Assembly: GCA_903926565.1 (NCBI GenBank)
Contig: CAIYJU010000101.1
Span: 1-45,240 of the forward strand
Direction of reading: 5' to 3'
From: an uncultured Bacteroidales bacterium
GTDB taxonomy: Bacteria > Bacteroidota > Bacteroidia > Bacteroidales > FEN-979
Length of the DNA: 45,240 nucleotides
Below the pieces are notes generated by a model that was given only the letters and a program-made list of their open reading frames with translations, searched no databases and was not told where the DNA came from. How positions within the stretch are numbered: position 1 is the stretch's first letter; every line of letters begins with the position of its first letter. Positions 1-8,866 of the stretch are shown piece by piece. The position numbers and the translations under genes are program-made.

Positions 1-203
<203 letters not shown>

Positions 204-215
204 AAGATTCGTGAA

Positions 216-262
216 AAAGTAACAGGGTAACAAAGTGTGTATCACCGTTACCCTGTTACTTT
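216..262. terminator. Perfect 16-bp inverted repeat between convergent genes
   Basis: Arms at 216-231 and 247-262 are exact reverse complements, with a 15-base loop. The stem begins AAAG on the left and ends CTTT on the right. Its position between the convergent 3' ends of enolase (203) and mtnP (283) fits a bidirectional terminator, although the U tract is short. Confidence 0.7.
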
Positions 263-282
263 CTTACACAGTACCCCTGACG

Positions 283-1047
283 CTAACTATCACTATCCTC
301 GGTGAAGTTGGTCAGTATGTGCACCAGCAACCCGGTGACGTGCTTTACATTCGCCTCAAAAACCTTCAGAATATCCGCCCAGGTAACAGGTTCTTCATCA
401 TGTTTCCAGGAATCATAGTCGGTTGAAAGCGCAACTGCCGCATAAGGAATGCCGGCTTCCATGGCAAGGCTCGCCTCCGGTGCCACACTCATGTTGATCA
501 CATCTGCACCAAGAAGCCTGAACATTTTCGATTCGGCTCGGGTTGAAAAACGTGGACCTTCAATCGTGACAATAGTTCCTGCCGGATGAAACCGAATCCC
601 GGTTTCTTTACAACCATTTATAAGTATCTGCCTGAGTTTTTCTGAGAATGGGTCTGCCATCCCCGTATGGACCACCTTGCCCGGCTCAAACCTGTCGTAA
701 AATGTGTTTATCCTCAGTTTTGTGAAATCAATAAACTGATCGGCAATAACCATGTCCCCACGTCCAATCTCTTCCCTCAGGCTGCCGCATGCGGTTGTAG
801 CAAAGATATACTTACAGCCAAGTTCCTTCAGCGCAGCAATATTTGCCCGGTTATTTACCTGGCTGGGAGGGATGGTGTGGTCGCGGCCATGACGGGAGAG
901 GATATAAACTTCACAACGGCCGATTGTTCCGGTAAAAAAAGAGGAACTTGGTGAGCCATAAGGTGTGTCAATGTTAATTTCCCCGGGGTTCAGGAAAATG
1001 TTGAGTTTTTCGAGGCCTGAACCTCCGATAAGTCCGATTTTAACCAT
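283..1047 (-). CDS. mtnP: S-methyl-5'-thioadenosine phosphorylase
   Basis: A 254-residue cytosolic nucleoside phosphorylase of the PNP/MTAP family. It cleaves methylthioadenosine, the by-product of polyamine and autoinducer synthesis, to adenine and methylthioribose-1-phosphate. The N-terminal phosphate-binding GGSG (8-11), the SRHGRDH motif, the TTACGSL segment and the TDYDSW motif are all present. The last is the form seen in adenine-specific MTAP, in contrast to the Asn-containing purine nucleoside phosphorylases. Length is typical. It lies 25 bases downstream of tilS on the same strand and is probably co-transcribed with it. A weak TATCTTCG element lies in the gap. A methylthioinosine or broader purine specificity cannot be excluded. 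Confidence 0.88.
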   Translation of the reverse strand: MVKIGLIGGSGLEKLNIFLNPGEINIDTPYGSPSSSFFTGTIGRCEVYILSRHGRDHTIPPSQVNNRANIAALKELGCKYIFATTACGSLREEIGRGDMVIADQFIDFTKLRINTFYDRFEPGKVVHTGMADPFSEKLRQILINGCKETGIRFHPAGTIVTIEGPRFSTRAESKMFRLLGADVINMSVAPEASLAMEAGIPYAAVALSTDYDSWKHDEEPVTWADILKVFEANVKHVTGLLVHILTNFTEDSDS

Positions 1048-1072
1048 GGTTGATTTTTTTTGCGAAGATAAA

Positions 1073-2413
1073 TTAAAATCCTGTCACAATCCTCAGGATC
1101 TCTACTGTTGATCCGGTTACCCGATAACGGTGATCAATCCGGTGTCCGACAATCCAGACAATGTCCCTGCCCGAGCAGAGAAGCCAGGTTTGCTCCTTCT
1201 CCTGCATGGGAAATTTCTGATCGATAAAAAAATCACTTAATTTTTTCTTTTTCTTCATCCCCAGCGGATAAAATGAATCACCCTGTTCCCATTTTCTCAA
1301 TATGAGCGGGAACTTAAGTTTTTCAAAATCGAGGCTTGCAGTTTTATCTGTCAAAGGGATTTTATAGAATTCGACATTGGCAAACCTTTCAAAGATCAGT
1401 TTTAACGGTATCGTTATCCTCCTTTTATGCTCAAAAGAGTTGATTTTTACCGGCCTGCTGGTGGCTTTTTCTTCTATCTGATAAATATTCAGGTACCCCC
1501 TCTCTTTTACAAGACGATGTGTTGGGGAGCAAAAGACATTCCTGTTTTTTTTTAGCAGACTTTCAAGAATGTTTGTGACCTGTGTCTCATTAAAGCCAAA
1601 GGGAGACAGAAATGCCCACGCATAAGGTTCAACAGGATTGAATTTCAAAAGATCGCTGATCTTCATGGTTTTACATGTGCCATTGACTGCCAGGGCATGG
1701 TCAGTCCACTCTTTCAGTGCACGATTGCCAATTGTTTCAAAATCGCTGATTTTCCTGATGGTTTCAGTTAATCCCTGCGGAAAACCCGGGTTGATGCTGC
1801 ACAGCCGGGGAAGTACTTCATGCCTGAGTTTGTTACGCAGGTATTTCGTTTCGTTATTGGAAAGATCTGTTCGATAGCTGATCCCGCGTTCGGTGGCATA
1901 TTCCTCAATATCCTTTCGAAAGGTGAACATCATGGGCCTGATCACCTGCCTGTTTTTTACCGGGATTCCATGCAGACCTGCCAAGCCGGTTCCCCTGATG
2001 AGGTTGATGAGAAACGTTTCAATCTGATCGTCGAGGTGGTGTGCTGTCGCAATAAAGTCAAACTTATTATTCAGCCTGATTTGTTCGAACCAGTCATACC
2101 GTAATTCCCTGGCGGCCATTTGAATTGAAATGCGTTTTTTTTCAGCAAAATCTGATGTCTGGAATTTTGTTGAGAAGAATTGAACCTTGAATTGCCCGGC
2201 AAGGGATTCAGCAAATTTCTCATCATCTTCACTTTCATTGCCCCTCAGGTCAAAATTACAATGGGCAATTGCAAACCGGAATTGAGCCTCATGAAATAAA
2301 TGTGCCATCACAGTGGAGTCAATACCACCACTGACGGCAAGAAGTATCTGCTCATTTTTAAGAAAGAGCCCGTGCTGCAGAATGAATTGGATAAAATGTT
2401 TCAGATTCACCAT
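1073..2413 (-). CDS. tilS: tRNA(Ile)-lysidine synthase
   Basis: A 446-residue ATP-dependent enzyme that turns C34 of the AUA-decoding tRNA-Ile into lysidine. The N-terminal PP-loop motif SGGIDS is at residues 28-33, followed by HCNFDLRG and AHHLDDQIETFLINL, which are typical of TilS. The C-terminal part (about 370-446) has the TilS substrate-binding domain, with LILRKWEQGDSFYPLGMK and a lysine-rich KKKKLSDFFID. The length is right for a full TilS with N, middle and C domains. A TAACTTCG element just before the ATG could be a promoter with almost no leader. Confidence 0.95.
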   Translation of the reverse strand: MVNLKHFIQFILQHGLFLKNEQILLAVSGGIDSTVMAHLFHEAQFRFAIAHCNFDLRGNESEDDEKFAESLAGQFKVQFFSTKFQTSDFAEKKRISIQMAARELRYDWFEQIRLNNKFDFIATAHHLDDQIETFLINLIRGTGLAGLHGIPVKNRQVIRPMMFTFRKDIEEYATERGISYRTDLSNNETKYLRNKLRHEVLPRLCSINPGFPQGLTETIRKISDFETIGNRALKEWTDHALAVNGTCKTMKISDLLKFNPVEPYAWAFLSPFGFNETQVTNILESLLKKNRNVFCSPTHRLVKERGYLNIYQIEEKATSRPVKINSFEHKRRITIPLKLIFERFANVEFYKIPLTDKTASLDFEKLKFPLILRKWEQGDSFYPLGMKKKKKLSDFFIDQKFPMQEKEQTWLLCSGRDIVWIVGHRIDHRYRVTGSTVEILRIVTGF

Positions 2414-2461
2414 GCGAAGTTAGAAGGAAAATTAGTTTGAAAAGTAAAATTCCATGGTCCT

Positions 2462-2494
2462 AAAAAAAAAGCCACCATAAGGCAGCCTTTTTTT
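2462..2494 (-). terminator. Rho-independent terminator after korAB
   Basis: Read on the minus strand: an A tract, a GCTGCC/GGTGGC stem with a TTAT loop (two G-T pairs), and a run of nine T (2462-2470 on the plus strand). It sits 19 bases past the korB stop at 2513 and before tilS, so it should end the korAB transcript. Confidence 0.75.
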
Positions 2495-2512
2495 TAGGTC
2501 ACAATTGTTGTT

Positions 2513-3549
2513 TTAAATCTCCCAGGTATCTCCCGAGTTCAGCAAATCATCAACGTTCTTGATTTTCGAGGTCTCTTTGGCATATTTGATCTGTTCTTCA
2601 ATAAGGTCGTCATACGTTGGGTACATGGCCGAACGGATCACGCCGAAAACCATCGGGAAGTGGGGTGGTGCCAGTTTGGCCAGCATGAGCTGAATTCCGG
2701 GATCCTGGCTGTACTGGTCATGAATGAGAATATCGTCAATGGTAACACCGTTCTTTCCGATTTCTACAACTTCGAGCATGGTGTCTTTCAGGATAAGTCC
2801 TTTTTCATTGTTTTTACCCCAAACCATCGGCGCACCGTTTTTTAGGATCAGCATGTTGTCGTCTTTAACATCCTTTCCTGTGACAGGAGCATGGGCCTTG
2901 TCGGCAAAGATGATACAGTTTTCCATGATCTCCGTTACCGAAGTTCCATCATGTTTCGCCGCTTCAAACATACATTCTGTCATCAGGGCGATGTTGTTAT
3001 CGGGAACACGGGCAAAGAATGTACCCTGGGCTCCGATAACAAGTTCTCCGATGTTGAATGGATGCTCAATGGTGCCCATTGGAGAGGTTTTCGTAACCTT
3101 ACCCATCGGTGTGGTGGGTGAAAACTGTCCTTTGGTAAGTCCGTATATCTGGTTGTTGAACAAAAGGATGTTGAGGTCAACATTGCGGCGGATTACATGG
3201 ATAAAGTGATTCCCTCCGATGGCAAGTGAATCACGTCGCCTGTGATGGTCCATACACTTAATTTTGGATTTGCAATTTTCACCCCGGTTGAGATCGCGGC
3301 AGCGCGCCCATGGATGCCATGGATACCATAAGTGTTTACATAATATGGGAACCTGGATGAACACCCGATTCCGGACACCATACAGAAATTCTCTTTCCGG
3401 TAACCGATTTTAGGGAATACGCGCTCCACTGCGGCCAGGATGGCGTGCCCGCCGCAACCAGGGCACCATTTGACCATCTGGTCGCTTTCAAAATCTGCTT
3501 TGCTGAGTTGAACGCTGGTGCGTTCAATAGTCATATTGGTAAAGTCCAT
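2513..3549 (-). pseudogene. korB: 2-oxoglutarate:ferredoxin oxidoreductase beta subunit, one-base frameshift
   Basis: The ThDP- and Fe-S-binding beta subunit of the KorAB complex, which interconverts 2-oxoglutarate and succinyl-CoA using ferredoxin. The first frame, from the ATG at 3549, carries the CPGCGG cluster motif (C29, C32) and GIGCSS, and stays in register up to VWTITGD. The other frame resumes at DSLAIGGNHF and runs to 2513. A single missing base at about 3233-3241 breaks the conserved GDGDS thiamine-diphosphate motif; adding one G on the coding strand restores a 345-residue protein of normal size. Both halves are otherwise well conserved, so a sequencing or assembly error is at least as likely as a real lesion. 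The stop of korA and the start of korB are one base apart. Confidence 0.9.
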
Positions 3550-3550
3550 C

Positions 3551-5410
3551 TTATTTTTCCTCCAGAAGTTGGTTAAACTTATCCGTTAATTCGTTGATCA
3601 TGAACGGTAATCCCTGAACTTTGTTGAACTGGGATATATTGGGCATCGGGAACTTCATGCGGAGATAATTCACAAATTGTCCGCTGTTGAGTTCACAAAC
3701 CACAATGTTTTTAAAGCCTTTCAATACCTTTTCCGTGTTTTTCGGAAGAGGCATGATGTAATGGAAATGCGCATGGCTGATGCTCTTGCCTTCTTTCTGC
3801 ATCTGGCTTACAGCCGAATGAACAGCACCATAGGTGCCTCCCCAGCTAACAACCAGCAGATCGCCTTCAGGCTGTCCATCTATCTCCTGTTCAGGTATGA
3901 AGTCAGCAACTTTCTCCACTTTTTTAGCCCTGAAGTCGGTCATAATCTGGTGATTCATCGGATCAGTTGAGACTGTTCCAATGATGTTTTCCTTTTCAAG
4001 TCCGCCGATGCGGTGACGCAGGCCTTCAGTGCCGGGGAGTGCCCATTGACGCACAAAAGTTTCAGGGTTACGCCGGTATGGTTTATAGTCCGGGTCATTG
4101 GGTTCCGCAATCGGTGGGTTGATTTCAGGCATGTCGGCCATTTTCGGAATCCGGAATAATGTGGAGCCAAATCCAAGGTAACCATCAGTCAGCAGAATTG
4201 CCGGCGTCATATGTTCCATGGAAAGTTTGGCGGTCATGTATGAATAGTAAAAGCAATTTTCGGAGGAAGATGCTGCAACAACGATCACCGGGCATTCTCC
4301 GTTCCGGCCAAATAAGGCCTGGTAAAGGTCGCTTTGTTCAGATTTGGTTGGCAATCCGGTTGAAGGTCCGCCACGCTGAACGTTGACAATAACGAGGGGT
4401 AATTCTGTGATGACAGCAAGTCCGATTGCTTCGCTTTTCAGTGAAAGACCTGGACCGGACGTTGTTGTACAGGCCATGGAACCGGTGAAAGAAGCCCCGA
4501 TAGCTGAACAGATTCCGGCAATTTCATCCTCCGCCTGGAAAACTTTCGCCCCCAGGGATTTGTGTTTTGCCAGTTCCATCAGAATTTCAGTTGCAGGGGT
4601 GATGGGGTAGGAGCCAAGGAACAAGGGACGTCCTGATTTTTCAGCTGCAGCCAGAAGTCCCCATGCTGTCGCCACATTCCCTGTAATATTACGGTAACGG
4701 CCTTTCTGCATGTTGGCAGGTGAGACCTGTATGACAGATTCAAGCGCTTCAATGGTGTCGGCATAGTTATATCCAGCCTGAAGAACAATCTTGTTTATCT
4801 CCACCAATTCTGGCTTCTTCTTGAATTTTTGCTCAAAATAGCTGAATGAAGATTTCAGTTCCCTGTTGAAAATGTAATAAAGCATGCCAAGTGCAAACAT
4901 GTTTTTACTGCGTTCCGCAGTTTTTGCATCGGTGCCAAGATCTTTCAGACTTGCTTTTGTAAGTGTGGTAATCGGTGCCTTGATCATGTTGAAACTGTCA
5001 AGGGAGTTGTCTGTAAAAGGATCTTTTTTATATCCGGCCTTTTCAATGGTCTTTTCGTCGTAAGCATCTGTATCTGTGAGAATTGTAGCTCCTTTTTTCG
5101 CCCATTTCAGATTCGATCTCAGCGATGCGGGATTCATGGCGACAAGTACATCCACAAGGTCACCCGTGGTGAAGATTTTTGAACTTCCCATGTGAACCTG
5201 GAATCCGGATACACCGGCAACAGTGTTTTGGGGAGCCCTTATTTCGGCCGGGAAATCAGGAAACGTAGCAAGGTCGTTCCCCATAAGCGCAGCAACGTCC
5301 GAAAACATGCTGCCGGTAAGTTGCATGCCATCGCCGGAGTCGCCGACGAATTTTACCACTACCTCTTCACGTTCAATAACAGGTCTTTTAGTCTTAGCCA
5401 TAGCATCCAT
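3551..5410 (-). CDS. korA: 2-oxoglutarate:ferredoxin oxidoreductase alpha (gamma-alpha fused) subunit
   Basis: The alpha subunit of the KorAB complex of the anaerobic citric acid cycle. An N-terminal gamma-type domain (FVGDSGDGMQLTGSMF) is followed by the pyrimidine-binding alpha domain with GSYPITPATEI, the GPGLSLKSE loop and NVQRGGPSTGLPTKSEQSD. The open frame extends up to 5515. However, the extra residues translate a degenerate intergenic repeat, and a good promoter (TTTG at 5453-5450, TACCTTTG at 5431-5424) lies inside that extension. I therefore start at ATG 5410 (MDAMAKTKR); ATG 5401 is an alternative. About 619 residues, usual for Bacteroidota KorA. It is followed directly by korB. 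Confidence 0.93.
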   Translation of the reverse strand: MDAMAKTKRPVIEREEVVVKFVGDSGDGMQLTGSMFSDVAALMGNDLATFPDFPAEIRAPQNTVAGVSGFQVHMGSSKIFTTGDLVDVLVAMNPASLRSNLKWAKKGATILTDTDAYDEKTIEKAGYKKDPFTDNSLDSFNMIKAPITTLTKASLKDLGTDAKTAERSKNMFALGMLYYIFNRELKSSFSYFEQKFKKKPELVEINKIVLQAGYNYADTIEALESVIQVSPANMQKGRYRNITGNVATAWGLLAAAEKSGRPLFLGSYPITPATEILMELAKHKSLGAKVFQAEDEIAGICSAIGASFTGSMACTTTSGPGLSLKSEAIGLAVITELPLVIVNVQRGGPSTGLPTKSEQSDLYQALFGRNGECPVIVVAASSSENCFYYSYMTAKLSMEHMTPAILLTDGYLGFGSTLFRIPKMADMPEINPPIAEPNDPDYKPYRRNPETFVRQWALPGTEGLRHRIGGLEKENIIGTVSTDPMNHQIMTDFRAKKVEKVADFIPEQEIDGQPEGDLLVVSWGGTYGAVHSAVSQMQKEGKSISHAHFHYIMPLPKNTEKVLKGFKNIVVCELNSGQFVNYLRMKFPMPNISQFNKVQGLPFMINELTDKFNQLLEEK

Positions 5411-5423
5411 AAGTTTAGGGATA

Positions 5424-5453
5424 CAAAGGTACTTAATAATGTTAAAATGCAAA
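5424..5453 (-). promoter_or_regulatory. Bacteroidota-type promoter for korAB
   Basis: Minus strand TTTG (5453-5450), an 18-base spacer and TACCTTTG (5431-5424), matching the TTTG/TAnnTTTG consensus. Transcription would start near 5417, just before the ATG at 5410, and this rules out the longer korA reading. The -33 box lies in the edge of a degenerate repeat. Confidence 0.65.
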
Positions 5454-5524
5454 ATGGAAAATGGAAAATGCAAAGTGCAAAATTCAAAGTACAAGGTGGA
5501 AAGTACAAAGTACAAAGTGGGAAA
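5446..5524. repeat. Degenerate short tandem repeat (AAAATGCAAAATGGAAA-like)
   Basis: About 80 bases built from varied copies of words such as AAAATGGAAAATG and CAAAGTACAAAG, with a loose 7-12 base period. It lies between the divergent korA and ferredoxin promoters. Short, drifting word repeats of this kind are common in gaps between genes in Bacteroidota; no function is known to me. Confidence 0.75.
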
Positions 5525-5548
5525 CTGGTGGTAAAATATAATCTTGGG

Positions 5549-5579
5549 TTTTCGATATTCAGGAAAATATTTATCTTTG
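5549..5579 (+). promoter_or_regulatory. Promoter for ferredoxin gene
   Basis: TTTT (5549-5552), a 19-base spacer and TATCTTTG (5572-5579), a near-consensus Bacteroidota promoter. The predicted start is near 5586. The leader then holds a GTCCCG/CGGGAC hairpin at 5604-5623. Confidence 0.55.
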
Positions 5580-5639
5580 CCATGAAAATCGCTTTATTCA
5601 CTCGTCCCGGAGAAATGCGGGACATAAATTCAATAGGTC

Positions 5640-5807
5640 ATGGCTTATAAAATTAATGATGATTGCACTGCTTGTGGAACATGCATCGATGAATGTCCGG
5701 TAGAAGCTATTGCGGAAGGTGATATCTATAAGATTGATCCTGAGGTTTGTACTGACTGCGGAGCTTGTGCTGACGTTTGCCCTGTAGAGGCAATCCATCC
5801 TGAATAA
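5640..5807 (+). CDS. 8Fe-8S (2x[4Fe-4S]) ferredoxin
   Basis: A 55-residue soluble electron carrier of the clostridial type. Cysteines at 9, 12, 15 and 19 and at 37, 40, 43 and 47 form two CxxCxxCxxxCP motifs, each closing with CPVEAI. It is divergent from korAB and is a natural electron acceptor for the oxidoreductases in this window; that partnership is inferred. The ATG at 5640 opens directly on MAYKINDDC, typical for this family. A strong terminator follows the stop. It is short enough to be missed by ordinary ORF length cut-offs. Confidence 0.93.
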   Translation: MAYKINDDCTACGTCIDECPVEAIAEGDIYKIDPEVCTDCGACADVCPVEAIHPE

Positions 5808-5829
5808 TCAGGAAACAAATTGAATTAGA

Positions 5830-5868
5830 AAAGCAGCAGCCCTGGCACCCGGGACTGCTGCTTTTTTT
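5830..5868 (+). terminator. Rho-independent terminator after ferredoxin
   Basis: AGCAGCAG pairs with CTGCTGCT, the inner CCC/GGG adds further pairs, and seven T follow (5862-5868). It is 25 bases after the ferredoxin stop. Confidence 0.85.
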
Positions 5869-5893
5869 CGTACATTGCTCTCAAATTATTTAC

Positions 5894-6655
5894 ATGCGAC
5901 AGAAAATTTATTTCGCTTCTGATTTTCATTTGGGAATTCCTGATCATGACAGCAGCCTGAAGCGTGAAAAGAAACTTGTTGCATGGCTGGAGATGGCACG
6001 AATGGATGCAGCGGAAATTTTCCTCATGGGTGATCTTTTTGATTTCTGGTTTGAATATAAAACAGCAGTCCCCCGCGGTTATGCAAGATTATTGGGGAAA
6101 CTTGCCGGAATAACGGATTCAGGCATTCCGGTTCACCTGTTCAGAGGGAATCACGACATGTGGGCATTTGATTACCTCACCAAAGAGTTGAACATCCAGC
6201 TCCACAGGGAGCCGGAATTTCGCCAATTCAGCGGTAAAAACTTCTATCTCGCACATGGAGATGGCCTTGGCCCTGGTGATAAAGGATACAAATTTATTAA
6301 AAAGGTATTTGCAAACCCATTCAATCAGTGGTTGTTCAGGCAATTACACCCTGATATCGGCATCAGACTGGCACTTTACTGGTCGCGGAAGAGTCGCAGC
6401 GCGGGAATCGAAAAGGAGAAACGGCAACAGGATATGAACCTGAAACTCATTCAGCAGCGGATCTCAGTTCATTCGAATGAGATGTTGAAACAACACCCTG
6501 ACCTGGATTACCTGATTTACGGACATTACCACTATCCGCTTGACATAGCTCTTTCCCAAAATGCGAGACAGGTGGTTCTTGGGGATTGGTTAACCCATTT
6601 TACCTATGCCGTATTTGATGGTAAGGAGCTTGAACTGAAAACGTTTGACAGGTAA
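5894..6655 (+). CDS. lpxH: UDP-2,3-diacylglucosamine diphosphatase
   Basis: A 253-residue metallophosphoesterase that hydrolyses UDP-2,3-diacylglucosamine to lipid X, the fourth step of lipid A synthesis at the inner membrane. Metal ligands are visible in order: D10 and H12 (SDFHLG), D47 (GDLFDFWFEY), N85-H86 (GNHDMW), H120 (HGDG), and H210 and H212 (GHYHYP). The GDLFDFWFEY motif and the length separate LpxH from general phosphoesterases. It starts 25 bases after a strong terminator, so its promoter should be in 5808-5893; I see no clear one. It indicates a lipid A-bearing Gram-negative outer membrane. Confidence 0.9.
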   Translation: MRQKIYFASDFHLGIPDHDSSLKREKKLVAWLEMARMDAAEIFLMGDLFDFWFEYKTAVPRGYARLLGKLAGITDSGIPVHLFRGNHDMWAFDYLTKELNIQLHREPEFRQFSGKNFYLAHGDGLGPGDKGYKFIKKVFANPFNQWLFRQLHPDIGIRLALYWSRKSRSAGIEKEKRQQDMNLKLIQQRISVHSNEMLKQHPDLDYLIYGHYHYPLDIALSQNARQVVLGDWLTHFTYAVFDGKELELKTFDR

Positions 6656-6696
6656 AGGTTTCAGGCTTGTGTTGAATTAGGCAGATCAGCAGGTGT

Positions 6697-7431
6697 TTAA
6701 TCGTTTTTAAGGGTTTTTCGCTGGTAATCCATTACACGCTGATGGTGGTAAGTTACGTGTTTATTGCCGGGAAAACTGATGCTCAGGGATGAGTCCAATG
6801 CCTGGTAATAGCTGAAATCTTCCTCTATGTTGAGCACCGGGCTCATGCCGAACGCATAGTTTAATACCACCAGAGATGCCAGTGACCCGCAATGGCTATT
6901 GATAAAGGCAATCTCAAGGGCCCGCTGGTTTTCCCAGATTTCCCGGAATGATGTGTCAAGTTTCTGGGTGAGACGATAATAGTCTGAGCTGTCCTGGCGT
7001 TCAACAAGCAACATCTCAAGGGAGTCAACCAGCCGCTCATTTGTCCTTGTCTGGTAAAAAAAATCTGTCAGCCTCAAGGCATCCTGCGGAGCTTTGATAC
7101 GTATATGATCCGGGAAATCAATGAAATTACCGGAAAGTTCAATTTGATCGCCGGTATTTAGCAGTAAGACAAGAACTTTTCCTGTGGGTGCTTTCAACAG
7201 CCAGAAACCTGCATCTTTTATTGTCGGGCTGAAGGTGAATTTTCCGCTGTTGTCAAAGGTCGTTGAATCAGCATGACGAATTTCATGGGTGTCCATCTCC
7301 AGCAGGATTAATTTGACTCCGGCAGCCCCTGAAAAGTCACACGTGATCACTGCCAAATCTTTCGTTGAATGCTGACAGGAAGTCAGAAAAATGAACATTG
7401 CGAGTCCGGCAAATAATTTAAATTTGGTCAT
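6697..7431 (-). CDS. DUF4369-like lipoprotein
   Basis: About 244 residues from the ATG at 7431. This start gives a clean lipoprotein signal, MTKFKLFAGLAMFIFLTSC, with the lipobox cysteine at 19; the longer frame to 7479 would overlap the Nudix gene and spoil the signal. The first third (DSTTFDNSGKFTFS, GFWLLKAP) resembles the DUF4369 beta domain found at the N-terminus of Bacteroidota thiol-disulfide proteins. No thioredoxin domain or CxxC follows, only a helical region. It may be a stand-alone member of that group, anchored in the periplasm or outer membrane. Exact role unknown. Confidence 0.7.
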   Translation of the reverse strand: MTKFKLFAGLAMFIFLTSCQHSTKDLAVITCDFSGAAGVKLILLEMDTHEIRHADSTTFDNSGKFTFSPTIKDAGFWLLKAPTGKVLVLLLNTGDQIELSGNFIDFPDHIRIKAPQDALRLTDFFYQTRTNERLVDSLEMLLVERQDSSDYYRLTQKLDTSFREIWENQRALEIAFINSHCGSLASLVVLNYAFGMSPVLNIEEDFSYYQALDSSLSISFPGNKHVTYHHQRVMDYQRKTLKND

Positions 7432-7444
7432 GGTTGAGGTGATG

Positions 7445-7903
7445 TTATTTTTGTGCGTTATGCCATTTTGCAAGTTCAACCGCCACTATTTTATCAATGG
7501 GAAAGGTAAAATCCTCCATGTTTAACCTGTCCATCCTGACCCACCTGAAGTTTTGAGCTTCGTCTTCTGGAGGAATGTCGTTTATTTTGTCAGTAGTGGC
7601 AAACCGGTAGGGTTTTTCGGCCATAACCCGGTAGTAAACGCTGAAAAGCTGCATTGTACCTGGTAGTAACGTGGTTGGCTGGTAGAAATCGGTGGTGTAG
7701 AAATGTGAGATGATTTCAATCGGAATACCGAGTTCTTCCATAAATTCACGCTTCAGGCAATCATGGGTTCCTTCGCCAAACTGAAGCCCGCCCCCCGGGA
7801 ACTTGGTCATATAGATTCCCAGCCTGAATTCGTCGGTAACAAGCACACATTCATTTTCGATCAGAAAACCGTAAACACGGATGTTGAACTGATTTACGTT
7901 CAT
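7445..7903 (-). CDS. Nudix hydrolase
   Basis: About 152 residues starting at ATG 7903 (MNVNQFN); an in-frame ATG at 7921 is also possible. The Nudix box reads GGGLQFGEG, CLKREF and MEELGI, which fits the G-x5-E-x7-REUxEExGU pattern with the metal-binding glutamates kept. It probably hydrolyses a nucleoside diphosphate linked to another group; the substrate cannot be read from the sequence. The next gene on the strand is the DUF4369-like lipoprotein, 13 bases downstream. Confidence 0.88.
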   Translation of the reverse strand: MNVNQFNIRVYGFLIENECVLVTDEFRLGIYMTKFPGGGLQFGEGTHDCLKREFMEELGIPIEIISHFYTTDFYQPTTLLPGTMQLFSVYYRVMAEKPYRFATTDKINDIPPEDEAQNFRWVRMDRLNMEDFTFPIDKIVAVELAKWHNAQK

Positions 7904-7981
7904 GGGAATATTTGCAGGCAAAATTAAACGAAAAAGTGCAAAGTCTTATTGACTTGTCCGGGGTTTTATTTATCCACTGTC

Positions 7982-8707
7982 TCAAACGATCTGAACTGCA
8001 TCTTCTGCCAGCACAGTTTTGCCTTTAAATCGCAATAACAGGTTTACGATGGTGGTAACATCTTTCTGACAGTAGGTAACGACACGGGGGAGGTCATGCT
8101 CCTGCCAGTAAACCCTGGCCACGTCGCTGCCTCTTATATCATCCTTTGGAGTCGGGATGCCAAAAACGGCAGCCAGCAACTCCAGGGATGTGTAATTCTT
8201 ATAATCACCAAATTTCCACAATTCCATGGTGTCAAGATGGTTCACCTCCCAGGGTTTTTTTCCGGAAAGGTCGAGGATGTCAGGCACCTCCAGCCCGTTT
8301 ATCAGCATCCGCCGGATGAGGTAGGGGTAATCGAACTCCTTGCCATTGTGGGCACACAGGTAGTTTATATGCTTCTCCCTGGCTTTGCTGAGCATTTCGT
8401 TGAAATTAGTCAGCAATTGTACCTCGTTGTCTCCGAAGAATGATTTGATCCACAGGGTTCCGTTGCGCAGTATGCCGGTGGAGATACAAATGATTTTACC
8501 GAACTCGGCATAAATCCCCGCACGTTCATAAACTTCCTCCGCTTTCTGTACATCATCTTCGCTGAATTTTTCATAACGGGATAACTGCCTGGCCTTCGTT
8601 TCCCATAAAGAATGAAGATTTTCAGGCAGCTGGTTGAAATTTGAAAACTGAGGCACCGTTTCGATGTCAAGAAAAAGGATGTGTTCGATGTTGTAGTTGT
8701 CAAGCAT
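7982..8707 (-). CDS. PolB-type 3'-5' exonuclease (DEDDy)
   Basis: About 241 residues from ATG 8707 (MLDNYNIEH); the frame is open further upstream but without family similarity. The exonuclease motifs are FLDIETVP (D14, E16), HNGKEFDYPYL (D126) and YCQKD (Y212, D216), the DEDDy arrangement of the predicted exonuclease family related to the proofreading domain of family B DNA polymerases. No polymerase domain is attached. Likely acts on DNA or RNA ends in repair or processing; the substrate is not known. Confidence 0.82.
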   Translation of the reverse strand: MLDNYNIEHILFLDIETVPQFSNFNQLPENLHSLWETKARQLSRYEKFSEDDVQKAEEVYERAGIYAEFGKIICISTGILRNGTLWIKSFFGDNEVQLLTNFNEMLSKAREKHINYLCAHNGKEFDYPYLIRRMLINGLEVPDILDLSGKKPWEVNHLDTMELWKFGDYKNYTSLELLAAVFGIPTPKDDIRGSDVARVYWQEHDLPRVVTYCQKDVTTIVNLLLRFKGKTVLAEDAVQIV

Positions 8708-8866
8708 GATGTTATTGCTTTTTGGATCAGTACCGCAAAAATGCAAATTTATTGGTTGCTTTATCGTTGAAACGACCAAAGGTGAACCCATTGTTGAAAA
8801 CTTTTATTGTTTCTAATGGCGGTTGTGCAATTGCGGAAAGAATAGTTGACTTTTTAGGACAATCTG

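Noticed and set aside
2724..3209. 161-codon plus-strand frame opposite korB
   Set aside because: Antisense shadow of the beta-subunit gene; no family motif.
5411..5515. N-terminal extension of korA
   Set aside because: It translates a degenerate repeat and would include the promoter; true start is at or below 5410.
5582..5650. 22-codon reading frame overlapping the ferredoxin start
   Set aside because: It begins at about the predicted transcription start, so it is probably not translated; no known leader peptide pattern.
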